The notes beneath the pieces are model-generated. The model had not been told where the DNA came from, made no database searches, and worked only from the letters and a program-made list of their open reading frames with translations. DNA of 64,000 nt, from NCBI GenBank assembly GCA_019802505.1, contig JAFMOC010000083.1, forward strand, positions 1,694,001 through 1,758,000, written 5' to 3'. This DNA comes from Corydoras sp. C115. Its lineage: Eukaryota > Chordata > Actinopteri > Siluriformes > Callichthyidae. Shown here in pieces: positions 40,401 through 52,517 of the stretch (the stretch's first letter is position 1; each line of letters opens with the position of its first letter). A program made the translations under genes and the position numbers.

Positions 40401-43400
40401 GATTTATGCAGCTAATCATTTTTTTTTAGGTAAAAACAAAGCATGTGACCCAGTGTGTGGAATTCTACTATCACTCAACAAAGCTCAAAAAGAAGCAAAA
40501 GAAACAGAAGGAGAGGGAACAGCAAGAACAGCAGCTACAAATGAATACAGGAAACTTTCCTCATAACACCCAAGTAAAATCATACTTCTTTATACAAAAG
40601 TCTTTAGCACCAAGTTTGCATTTAATATAATCATTTTATCAAAGCAATAAAACGCTGTTGACTTTAAGTGTAATATTTACAGACTGTGATTGCCTCCAAG
40701 ATGATGATGAGCCCCATAACTGTGGAACGTCTAATTCACACGCCTGCACTCACGCCGAGCTTCCCATGTAAACAGTGTGGAAAGTAAGTGAAGCTCCTTC
40801 TTTATAACATTATGTCAACTCGATGGACTGGATCTTTAAAAAAAATTGGACACATGCATTTGTTACTTAAATCAAAAGAAATACAGTATCAAAATTATTA
40901 AATAAACACTTTGCTGATCTTTTCATAATTTAGCCCCATTTGCTATGATTTTCAAAATACTGCACAATCTCAGTATTGGCAGGGTGGCTTAGTGGTTAGC
41001 ACGTTCTCCTCTCAGCACTAGGGATTCCCGGTTCGAATCCCCATCTGGGTGGAGTTTCCATGTTCTCCCCGTGTCCGTGTGGGTTTCCTCCGGGTTCTCC
41101 GGTTTCCTCCTACAGTCCAAAAACATGGATCAAGTCAATTGAGTTCTCCAAATTGCCCCATATAGCGTGTGTTTGTGTTGGTGAGTGTGTGCCCAGCGAT
41201 AGATTGGCGCCCTGTCCTGGGTGTATCTGCCCAGCGCCCGAGACGTTCTCCCCTGGATGGGCATGGGGAACCCCACCGCGACCCTAATAGAGGATAAATC
41301 GGAAGATAATAAATGAATGAATCTCAGTATTTTTCATGAAGCTCAATATGGAGCTTCTGTACATGAGCAAAAATGTCATCAGACTTGTAGATAACAGGGC
41401 CAAATCAAACAAGTGAGACATATGAGCCAATATAACATATTTGAATGGCAAAAATAAAATTGTTTGATTAAGTTTCCCTAATTGGGTTGGACGGTGGCTT
41501 AGTGGTTAGCACATTCACCTCTCAGCTTTGGGGATTCAGGTTCGAATCTTAATCTAGGTTGAGTTTTCATGTTCTTCCCGTGTACGTGTGGGTTTGCTCC
41601 GGGTTCTCTGGTTTCCTCCCACAGTCCAAAAACATGAATTCAATGCTGCTCCTAATTGCATCTATGTAAAAAGCCCAAACATAGGCTGTGTGACTGTGTG
41701 AGAGTGCACCCAGGGTATAGTGGCGCACTGGCTGGGTGTATCTTCCCAGCTAATCTAATCCATTTTTTAAATTGAATGCTGATTGCTGAGCAACAGTATA
41801 TCAGTTTCTTGAACAATTAAAGTGGCCAAATTACAGACACAATTAATAATCAACAGCCACAACAGGCTTAGTGCTCGTTGTTGTTTATATCAATCTGTAT
41901 TTCCATTAATGTTACATGATTTAAAATAATATAATGTATATTACGCAATGATACACATGTGAAGCACAGAGATGTGCGTTATTGTCAATAATTTCATGTC
42001 TGGACTAATTCCTCAGCCAATCATATTTAAACCACCCATTTTATAAACACATATAACTGCACTACACAAAATCATTATCACTTATGGTATTACAATTTTA
42101 ATACCTAATGTGTTATTAATACATTTTTTGCACCTGTCTACACTAATTGTGGATCAAGTTTATCAGATTAAAAAGGTTTTTTCAACCACTGTTCGAAGAC
42201 CTTTTAAAGAGTATTAAGATTAACATCTAGAATTAAACTGTGGTATGCAAAATGCATACAATATAACTGCAGCAACACATCATTTTACAGAGGGTTTGAA
42301 TGTATTTTACCACATTAACAAGGCAAAAAATACCACAAATCTGATTAAACCGGAATTAACCACATTAAACATTTATTTGTTGTTCCACAAGAAATTACAT
42401 TTTTTTAGACAAAGTTGTAACCAATCTAGCAATAGTGTTTTGTGCCGTTTACTTTAATTTCATTCTATATGCATTTCAGTCTGTTCTTTATAATGCTTAA
42501 CCGGCATTTAAACATTTTGAAATCTACTTTTGTGTGGAAAAAAATCAGCTATCTATAATAGTAAAACATTAGCATTTAGAAGTGGACTGTAGTGTTTCTA
42601 ATAAATTGACTCCCCTTAGCAGGACAGTGAGCAAGTTAATTTGGTTCTAGCTTAACAATGTGCGTTTGGAATAGTTTATTGGTTGAGCCTTGATCATACA
42701 ACTTTTACGCTCAAACTGCATATTTTGGACAACCACACACACATTCATTGCATGAACCAAAATTACTTAAGTTATTGAAAAAATATGCATGTTCATGTGG
42801 CTATCATGCTTCATCTTAACATTATTTTCAGCTTTGAAAATGTGAGCAGGTGTGCAACCTACACAGTCCCCTCTGTCAAAAAAGTTGTGTGTAATCGATT
42901 TTCTAGGTTTTATTATTCATTTCTTCACTTGTAATCTAGCACTGAGGAATATTATCAAACTGAATATCATTCTCTAATAACAAAAAAACACCAAGCAATT
43001 TTGTGTACAAGGACAAGTCTATGGTGGATGATCTGTTTGACCTCTGCTAATTATTAATATCTGCTAATATATATCCATCCATCATCTTCCGCTTTATCCT
43101 CTATTAGGGTCGCGGTGGGGTTCCCTATGCCCATCCAGGGGAGAACGTCTCGGGCGCTGGGCAGATACACCCAGGATAGGGTGCCAATCTATCACTGGGC
43201 ACACACTCACTCACACAAACACACTCTATATGGGGCAATTTCAAGAACTCAACTGACTTGATCCATGTTTTTCATTCTGTAAAGCTGTTTTGTGACAATG
43301 TACTGTTGTAAAAAGCGCTATATAAATAAATGACTTGAACTTGAACTGTGTACTGTGGGAGGAAACTGGAGAACCCGGAGGAAACCCACGTGGACACAGG

Positions 43401-44408
43401 GAGAACATGGAAAATCCACCCAGATTGGGATTCGAACCGGGAATCCCCAATGCTGAGAGGCGAATGTGCTAACCACTAAGCCACCGTGCCGCCCCTAATA
43501 TAAATATTAAACTGCTAATTGTGAAGACTACCAGAACATTTTACTATAACTTACTAAAACAACTTCCGGCCATCCAAAATATTTTTAGGATTTGTGACCA
43601 AAAGGGATTGATTTTTTTTTTTTTAAACATAATGACTTTTACATTTAAGACTTTAATATCATGTGTTGATCTCTGTGTACATCTTATTGTAGGGTAATTG
43701 GAGACATTTTAGTTTGTTAACAGTTTTAATAGTTCACAGGACGGTGTGTTCTCAATCTGGATTAAATAGCTGTTCAATCTTAAATGTTTTTAAAACACTC
43801 TATAAAAAGAGCTTTATGAAAACAAGGTGAATTAATCTTATGTTGTATAAGGGCTGAAAGAGACAAGTAAAATGTAATTAATTCTTCAGTAAGTGTTGTC
43901 ATTGTATTTTTTGCAGTGTGGTGTGAATGATAGGTTTACAAGCTATTTAAGTACATGCTACCTGTTGAGATTTTTTTCTAACTGCTATTAAATTATTTTT
44001 AGGATGTTCTACAAAATCAAAAGTAGAAATGCCCATATGAAGATCCATCGGCAACAACAGGAAGACTGGCGAGAGAAGCTCAATTCCAACAACCACCTTA
44101 GGCTGACTCAGACTCTGCAGAATCAAAGAGGAACTCTAAATCATTCAAATCAGCTTGTTACACAGAGCCTTTCAAACCCGATGATACCCCAAAGTTTGAT
44201 TCAGAACTTGGTGCAATCACAGGCCCAACTTGCCTTTATTCATAGCAAGACCCAGAATGCTTGTTTCACACCTGCCATCAGCAATATGAGTCCCAATCAA
44301 AGCCCACAGATGGCTCCTAAAACGCCAACCCTACCTCTGTACAATGGCCATCAACAACCATGGGGCGCTATTCATGGTGGCTTGGAGCAAGGTCTATATT
44401 ATGACTAG
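34437..44408 (+). CDS. TRERF1/MIDEAS-family ELM2-SANT-C2H2 transcriptional corepressor, 11 coding exons, about 785 aa
   Basis: Coding exons are 34437-35277, 35357-35475, 36634-36771, 36858-37069, 37260-37402, 38313-38416, 38516-38576, 40259-40347, 40430-40573, 40683-40783 and 44003-44408; phases agree throughout. Family members recruit HDAC1/2 through ELM2-SANT and act in the nucleus. Seen: an N-terminal TQKLDSFSEAF motif as in TRERF1 and MIDEAS; a proline-rich stretch near residues 160-190; IPLPMLNPNRSGTGLFCNL; an ELM2 domain at about 437-530 (HVNIGTEFQADLP, LPGGTANLEIALHSL); SANT at about 540-590 (SDVWQLNEQKLFHKAFGMYG, VTQCVEFYYHSTKLKKKQ); and one C2H2 finger (C646, C649, H662, H666) in [21 protein letters not shown]. 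A Gln/Asn-rich tail ends LEQGLYYD. The central C2H2 finger of mammalian TRERF1 was not found. An in-frame ATG at 34452 (MADHSS) may be the true start. ZNF541 is a third possible orthologue. Confidence 0.88.
39476..39774 (-). repeat. DANA/Mermaid-like SINE in a TRERF1-like gene intron
   Basis: A minus-strand copy preceded by an (ATTC)n tail complement. It has an internal deletion of the accctaatagagg to tgcccagcgcc portion. Confidence 0.88.
40979..41321 (+). repeat. DANA/Mermaid-like SINE in a TRERF1-like gene intron
   Basis: A nearly full-length plus-strand copy with a well-kept A box, B box and tail. Confidence 0.9.
41487..41760 (+). repeat. Diverged DANA/Mermaid-like SINE
   Basis: It keeps ggacggtggcttagtggtta, a modified B box and the tcctcccacagtccaaaaac word, but the 3' half is strongly diverged, so it is an older copy. 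Confidence 0.75.
43074..43494 (-). repeat. DANA/Mermaid-like SINE interrupted by a LINE-tail-like insertion
   Basis: The minus-strand SINE is split at about 43273-43353 by a segment containing aaaaagcgctatataaataa and ending ttgaacttgaac. That is the kind of sequence found at fish LINE 3' ends. The SINE body resumes afterwards with actgtgggagg. Confidence 0.8.
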
Positions 44409-44467
44409 CAAAGGAAATATGATTTTATTTACTGTATCAAGAAATTACTGACATTCTGACCGTAAAG

Positions 44468-44473
44468 AATAAA
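44468..44473 (+). terminator. Polyadenylation signal of the TRERF1-like gene
   Basis: An AATAAA lies 60 bases after the stop codon of the ELM2-SANT gene. Further AATAAA-like sites follow in AT-rich DNA. Confidence 0.45.
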
Positions 44474-44499
44474 AGGTCAGTGGGATCTGTAAAGCCATT

Positions 44500-44816
44500 T
44501 GTTTTGTAAATAACAAAAATATATACACATATTAAACTGTTCAAACCTTCTCTTAGATCTTCATTTCACTTTCATTTAAGTATAGTATATTAATTCATAA
44601 TAAACATTATATACAAGGTCAAAATGTTGCATGGACAAAAGTCAAATGTCTGCACATGCACATGATCATATAACAATATTTAACTGTTATAATAGACTAT
44701 AACCACAGGCTGGGCAACTTAGAACTAGCCTTTCTCTGGTCCAATCATGGTGGTTTTCATTCCTTGCACATTCCTTGTCAGAATCATAATACTTAAAGAA
44801 TTCTGAATCATATTCT
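44500..44816. other. Spacer after the TRERF1-like gene
   Basis: AT-rich 3' flank; no feature recognised. Confidence 0.5.
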
Positions 44817-45174
44817 TTCATTCATTCATTCATTCATTCATTATCTCTCGCTTTATCCTCTATTAGGGTCGCGGTGGGGTTCCCCATGCCCATCCAGGGG
44901 AGAACATCTCAGGCGCTGGGCAGATACACCCAGGACACGGCGCCAATCCATCGCTGGGCACACACTCACTCACACAGACACACTCTATATGGGGCAATTT
45001 TGAGAATTCAATTGACTTGATCCATGTTTTTGGACTGTGGGAGGAAACCGGAGAACCCGGAGGAAACCCACGCAGACACGGGGAGAACATGGAAACTCCA
45101 CCCAGATAGGGATTCGAACCGGGAACCCCTAGCGCTGAGAGGCGAACGTGCTAACCACTAAGCCACCGTGCCGC
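44817..45174 (-). repeat. DANA/Mermaid-like SINE
   Basis: A full-length minus-strand copy with an (ATTC)n tail at 44817-44841. Confidence 0.9.
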
Positions 45175-47450
45175 CTGAATCATATTCTGATTCTGACATT
45201 GATTCTACTGACCGTAGGTCTGTGTGCGGACGTCTTCTCACCCCACGTACAGACCTCCAGCTTGATTTTATCCTGCTTGTAAACACATTGCATGGAAAAG
45301 TTGCTGTTTTTCCCGTAGCAGTGAATAATGATTATGGAGAGTATGTGTGAACTGAATTAATTAAGGAAGAACAGCATCTTTTGTAACATGCGGGTATAAT
45401 AGGGTTTCATTTGAGTCACCAACCCAGTATATTCTAAGATAGATTTTAGCTTTGGGTATTTATCCAGTTATCCAAATAATAATTTGTGTGGTTAGACACA
45501 GGTTGAAAGAGGGGCTCTGGCTCACACTCTGTGTAATAGTTTGTCCCAATGGTATTAGGATTAGTCATAGAGCATCCCGGGGGAAATAAGGGTTAAGGGC
45601 CTTGTTTAAGATTCCAGATTGGTAACTTCAGTGAGTTTGGGATATGAACCCAAAACCTTGAGATTAACAGCCCAACACCATAAACACTGAACTACCACAC
45701 CCTCTGATGGTGTTAAGGTCAGGAATCTGTCTGGAATAGTCAAGTTCCACTCCATACTTCTTCCCCTATTCCCACAAAGTGCTTTCCTGTTCAGAAACTG
45801 ACTTACATTTTTGCAAAACAATGGTATTACACCGTTTGCAAAAAAACTAACATTTAGCAGTGAAACCAAGATGTATAAGAAATTTGGTAGCACAACAACC
45901 ATCACCACCATTGTCACTACAGCACACAGGATAATTCGCCACACAAATAATAAATTTTTTGTGTTTTCTTAAGCCTTAAAAACAGAAATGTATACTGCAT
46001 CAGATCTACAGTCTGTAACTGTAAAACTAATAAAAGTACCTACAGATGAATTTGTGTATATTTTTGTAGCAAGTTTGATAAGACAGGGCTAATATGATCA
46101 CGTTGGTTCCAGACAAAACTCTAGCTGCAGCATTTTAAACCACTACCAGTTTATGTAAGAATTTATCAAAATATCCTGTCAGTGAGTTAAAATCATAGGC
46201 AATTGCTTTTATTCATAGTTTATAGCACAAATTCGAATTTTTTCTGGCTGAGGTGTAAAAAAAAAAAGAGGTTTATAGTGAAGGTGTGAAGTTTGTAAAT
46301 CCTACCCTCGTTTCCTCTGGACTCATTTCCTCCCCTGTTAAGAAGACATACCACTAGGTAAACTTGAGATACTAAATTGCCCTTATTAATCTATTACTGC
46401 AGTCAGGAAATAGCTGCTGAAAATGTCTGGATTTTAAAAATTTTTAAATAAACAATAAAAAAAATTATAATAATAATAAAAAAAAAACAGAGCATAAGCT
46501 GACAGCACAATAAATTGTGCTTCTTAACTCTTTAATGTTTAATAATGTCATGTTCGATATGTAACAGTTTTGAACCATAGCACACAAAATAATTTCATTA
46601 TTTACTGTAACTGAAATTTCATGACGTTGACAGCACGGTATGCAGCTTAATAGAGCATTTAGCAAGATTACCATCATTTTCCCCAGGACAAAATAAAGAA
46701 CAAAAAAGAAATGTATATAACTTATATTAATGCACACCAAACTGAAACGTAAGAAAAAAAACAAATTTTTTTTTTTTTTGCCAATTAAACATCAAATAAG
46801 TGTCAATTATTCCAAAAAAAAAGAAAGAAAAAGTCCAGCTTACATTAAAACTACAGATGTTTAAATTGAAACAAAAATGTATTTTATTTAATTATTTAAT
46901 TTACTTTTCTTAACCTTGATTAAGGTTGTCATGCTTTAATGTTTTTTTTTATATATATTCAGTCATTTTTAAGGTATAACGCACAAAGCAGGATGATGGT
47001 TTTTCATTTAAATTGGTCTCATTTGCATCGGTTTCCTTTTTGCAGCACAAGCCTGGGCACTGTTTGAGTGCACATCCTCAAACCATTTGATGTGGATTTA
47101 GACTGCTTTACTTGATGGATCTAAATGTAAACGTAAAACAATCAAAACTTATAAAACACAAAAGTTAATTATTGCATTGTATTAAAACATTTGGTTTATT
47201 AGTTTTGGTTTTTAACCTTTTAAGAAAAAAAAAACTATAATCAAATGAACAAAACTAAACTATTCGAGTCATTATAAAATGCATGTGTAACCGTTTTAAG
47301 TGGCAGAATGTTGTTTTAATCTAGTGCCAATGGAGGAATTCCTGAGATTTGCAATAACAATAATATTTAGAAGTGAATATAGAAATATTTTACATGTACT
47401 CCAGGAATGTCTAAAGTGTTAGATATGTTTCTTACCATAAGTAACTTGTG
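45175..47450. other. Intergenic DNA between the TRERF1-like and ZP genes
   Basis: Apart from the SINE fragment at 45550-45706 and a diverged DANA-like piece near 46300-46390, nothing coding was recognised. On the minus strand a segment at about 47114-47012, after acatttag, is open for 34 codons to a stop. It could be a 3' exon, but its phase does not join the last ZP exon cleanly. Confidence 0.4.
45550..45706 (-). repeat. Second tRNA-derived SINE family, diverged copy
   Basis: In complement it reads gttcagtgtttatggtgttgg, then gggttcatatccc (B box), then an aacttcagtgag complement and ccttaaccctta. It is related to the copy at 60249-60445. Confidence 0.65.
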
Positions 47451-50400
47451 TTACCCTCTCAAGCCTCTTGGAATTTTTAGACCTGTGAAAAATATTCTGA
47501 GAGTAAATATAACAATTCAAAAATACCAGCAAAATCCCTAAAATATTTTAAATGCAGCATTACCTCTAATGAGGCGCTTCATCCGCTTAAAGGTGTGCGT
47601 CTGGCTCTGTGGTGGTAATAACCGATGATTGTTGTTTGATTTAGGAATTGGATGAAGTGACAATGTGGTTGTCTCATAAACTTGGTACTTACACAGCAAT
47701 GTCACGCTTTTTATAAAAATACACATAATAAAATACATGAGAGAAAATACTTAAACATAGCGTAAAAAGTTCAGTCCTCCTCCTGAAAAATGACAAATTC
47801 TGTTTTTTGCTTTAGCCTTTCGATGTTTCTTTCAAACTATTAACTAAACACTTCTTTTTATTAGAAAGTTAATATTTAAGTAAGAATTTTTACTTTTTTT
47901 TTTTCCTCAACAATGTCCTGAAATCTGTGTGGCCATAGTGGTCACATTTTGTGTACTGGTGAAGAAAAATTGTGAGATTTTAATTTCGTTTATTTGCTTG
48001 TGCTTGTCAAAGTCAATACAAATAGGGTTTACAAAAGTAATTATGTATATTTATTTTTCTTGCTGTGGTGTCAGATGTCAAAAAAACTTTTTTTTTTTTA
48101 TCTGACCAAAATAAAAGTTTTTAAAAGTCTGCCCAACTGCAGGTACTCAAGTTTGTAGGTGTGTGAGAGCATAGATTTTCGTTTGATAATGCAGGTGGGA
48201 TTTTGGCAAAGTAAGCCCCTGTAAACGGAGTAAGCATATGGATACAACATTTCCGGACAGGTTATTAACATAGAAAATAGTTTCAACTGTTGAGCTGCTT
48301 TTTCCATGTAACAATTTCCTAATTCCAGTTTAAAACCTTGAAGTCACAGTTATTTTTTCTATGTCTTTCTAAAGTCTTTTCACAATGACTTTTCACAGGT
48401 CTGTTTTTCTCTGTATACCTCAGAGAAGTGCAACAGGAAGTCATGACTGACAGTTTCTTAGCACTCAGGTTATCTTTTAAACATGTCAAAGCTGGCACAC
48501 ACAAAAAAAACAGTTATTTTTATGATAAGATTTAGACTAATTAAATCACCTCTAATAAAAAGAGCTAAAATAACAAGAATCAAAAGAAAAGGCAATAGAG
48601 ATTATAAAGCTCATTTATTACATATTTATTTAAAACAAGGGTGCAAATGTTTGAGATAGAATATCTGGTGATTACACATTACAACCTAAAGCTAAAGTTC
48701 AGTCCTACCTGAATGGTGAGTCCATGTGGATAAGGGGGTTCTCTTTCGGAAGGAACTTCTGAGCATATCTTATTTCATTATGATAGAGTAGATAGTTGTC
48801 CTTCATCTAATTAATATTGAACAAAGATTAGTCCACAAAACAATTTTAAATTAATATTCTACTGATACACTTTCTAAATGATATAATGTGGTGATTCACT
48901 GTTTGTGAGCTTTACCGGTTACAATTACTGTTACAAAATTACTTTTTATTAAACATAGTAAAAATAAGGCAAAGCATCGGTAAGCATGCTTACCTCAAAG
49001 CAAGAAAATCCTGGGTTTAATTCTATTGCAGAGCGGACAAAATCCTTCTGTGTGGAGTTTGCATGTGCTCCTTGCCTGTACAGTATGGTATGTTTTTCTT
49101 ATATTAATCTAATAACATTGGCTGCATAAAAGTTTAAGTTACCATCTCATCTTTAGTTTGAAGATCTCTTTAAGTTTTGTTTTTATCATCAATAATAGAG
49201 CATGAGGTGTTGGAAATGGAAATGTAAGCTATGCAGGCTTCTCACACAATGGTGCCTTCATGAATAAATTAATGTGCACATACAAGCCATAACCCAAAAC
49301 TTTAGGTAGAATCCATAAAAAAAATCTTTACTGTATAAACTGTTACTCTCTTCAAGGCAACAATTTTATCCACAAAATTTGAAGAAAAATGAAAGGACAT
49401 CCTACTCATTTTTCTTTATAGGATGTACAAAAGCTTACTTACAGTTACTGTGGTGCCACAGGATTCCACACTAAAGTTAAACAGCGCTCTGGAACTGTCT
49501 GTGGCTGTGGGTTTACAGGATGCATCCAGGAGTGTGGTGCTGTTAGGATTAATGGAAGGGACAGAACGAGTCGTGTCCATTACCACCAACATCCTTCCTT
49601 CAGGGAGGCATACTAAACAAATACATAAGTTTTTTAATATGAATTCAAATGAAACATTTGGGCAAACTTAATATTCAGAAATAAAGATTTTAATGCCTTT
49701 TGTGGATCAGTTGATCTTTAATGCACTTAGTAACTAGTTTTGTTTCACTGTGGTGTCAAACTTTTTCTATGCCACTATATATTATGTCTGACAATTACAC
49801 ACTAAACAGGTATCAAAGAAAGGGTGCATAAAACACATTACCCAGCATATCTCGAACAGGAATTGTGCAGCGCTGGACAAGTGAATGCTCCACTTTGAAT
49901 GTCACCGCATTAACAGCGCTGACCTTAAGCTTAAGAACCATGGTTTTTAAATTCAGGTCCTACACATATATGCTGGATCAGTCAGTGTAATCACATGTAC
50001 AAAGACACAGCACTTACAGATAACAGATAAATACACTGCATTGCAAAACGTGACGATACATTTATAGTCATGATCACACTTTTTAAAACTAAAGTTTCAT
50101 AATTTTGCTTTTTTAAAGTTAAAAAAACAGGTTCAAATATTGATAATAAGAGGACAAACTACAATGATGTATAAATATGATGTTAATAAGTAGTTAAATA
50201 GTTAACTGTTCCTGTACAGTAAAATCACTGACCAGAAATATCTAATACCAGTATTTAGTGTTCTTTAACTGTGCATTTTCAAAAAAATTTTGCAAAAAAA
50301 AAAAAAAAAAAAAACTACATACACCACTAGAGGGCACCAAAAACAAAAAAACAAAAACCAATAAAGTGATAGTGATTTATTTTGCCTACTGTACTTACAC

Positions 50401-52418
50401 ACAGAGGAATTTGTCCTCCACATTTAACCCATCCATGCAGTGAAACACACACACACATATACACTCACACTGGTGAAGTAAGCACACGTGTCCGGAGCGG
50501 TGGGCAACCTTGAATACGGCCCCCAATGAGCAATTGGGGTTAGGTACCTTGCCCAAGGGCACTTCAGCCATAGTACTTGGTGGGACCAGGAATCGAAACG
50601 GAGACCTTCAGGTCACAAGGCTGATTCCTTAACCACAAAACCATGACTGCCCACCTAGTGGCAGTCATGGGCTTGTGATTAAGGAACCAGCCGGTTCATC
50701 ATTTAACGATAAAGCAATCATGATTCTAAACCAGCACCTCAAAACCAACACCAGGACTGTTGAAAGGCACTTCTACAGTGAAGTTGTCATCACCACTCTC
50801 CAGCACATAGCCACCCAGCTGAACAAGAGACCAGTCCAGTCTGTGATTTCCCAAATAAAGCTCCAACTGATCATCCTCTGTACCATAGTACAAAACCACC
50901 ATTACCCCTCGTTCTGTACATCTAGTTTCCAGCATGGACGGAGTACCTAAAAAGAAACAGAGCTAAAGTAAATTAATGTATTTTAAACATAAAGTTTTAT
51001 GTAAGAAACTTTAAACCACTTTAAGGAAATAAATGCATTTAGCTTTGTGACTAATATCTAACATAACTGGGGACTGTGCACAAAACAGCTTAGTAAAGAC
51101 ATGCATAAGTTGAGTGTAATGGACTTTAGTGGCCCTGGATATCCAAGACCCCCACATTTTTTTCTTTGGCCTTCGTATGTTCTCTCCTGCCAGTGTGCCT
51201 TCTTCATTTACAGGCCACGAACATGCAAGTCAGGTGAATTTGGAAGCATTAAATTGCCCTTAGGTGTGAGACTGGATTAGTGGCTGGGATAGGCTCCAGC
51301 ATCCTTAGGAGTTACAACTACAAAATGAATAAGGGGAACAATAATATGCCAATGTCAACTGTTTTAGAACAGTGGGTTTAACAACATCAGGTGTCCACAT
51401 ACTTTTGTTAATTACTCAGACACACTATATGGAGCAATTCAAAGCAGCCAATTTACCTTAAATCTATGCTTTGGGACTGGAATCTCAGGATTCTAACCTG
51501 GATCCCTAGCACCGAGAGGCAAACGAGCTATAAACTTGATGTTTATATGGAATATTGTAAAAGAAAAAGTTGAAACACTAGAATTCTGAGGATGCTCACC
51601 TGGTTCTTTTAAATCAGATACTAGATCTGATTTAAGGCTGTAGCTTTCTTCTTCAGGTAAAATCATCAAGTTAAAGGTCAAGGACAAGCTGTACCTCCTG
51701 TACTGTCCACTGATTGCCTAAACAAAGAAGGTCAACAACAATTTTCAATCTAGAGACTTTCTAAATAATAGTCAGCTAAACCAATTGTTAAAAAGAGTGA
51801 ATATTTATCTCACCTTTTCAGTAACCATGGGGTGGAAGAATGGTACCTGAAGTGTATAGACATGACTGCCATTGTTAAACAGTACTTTGGTCAAATTAAG
51901 ATCTTCTTTTGCCTCTGTCCATGTTATAGTTTCACTTCCAATTGTGATATTTTGAAGAAACACATCAGAAGGGAACACTCCCAGTGTGATAGAGAATGAC
52001 TTGGTGGAGGGAACAGTGTCTTTAGAGATGGAAACAGAGAGGTTAATTATTTAAAGCTTATTAAATAATCATATGTGTACTAAGCATCATTATATGTCCG
52101 TAGAACATTTGCCCCAACAAGGACATTATTGAAGATTCATGTGATTAGATTTAAAGCTTTATTGTCATATGCACACATAGAAACATGATTCCCTGTGCAA
52201 TGAAATTCTTACTTTGCCATCTGCCCTGGATGAGTAAGAAAAAAAGTAAATATAATAATAATAATGAAAATATACATATAAAAACACACACACTATGTAC
52301 ATATTGTGTGGAAGAAAAAATTATTAACATTGTGCAAAGTTACATTATATTGCAATAGTCCGGGGGGGGGGGGGGGGGGGGGTAGGGGTAGGGGGGGGTG
52401 GGGGGGGGGGGGGGGGGT

Positions 52419-52461
<43 letters not shown>

Positions 52462-52482
52462 GGGGCGGGGGGGGGGGGGGGT

Positions 52483-52517
<35 letters not shown>

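Noticed and set aside
41487..41760. Possible separate repeat family
   Set aside because: Shared head and body words show that it is only an old, diverged copy of the same SINE.
45606..45944. 112-aa minus-strand open frame
   Set aside because: Its C-terminal half is a SINE fragment and the rest has no family resemblance or splice support.
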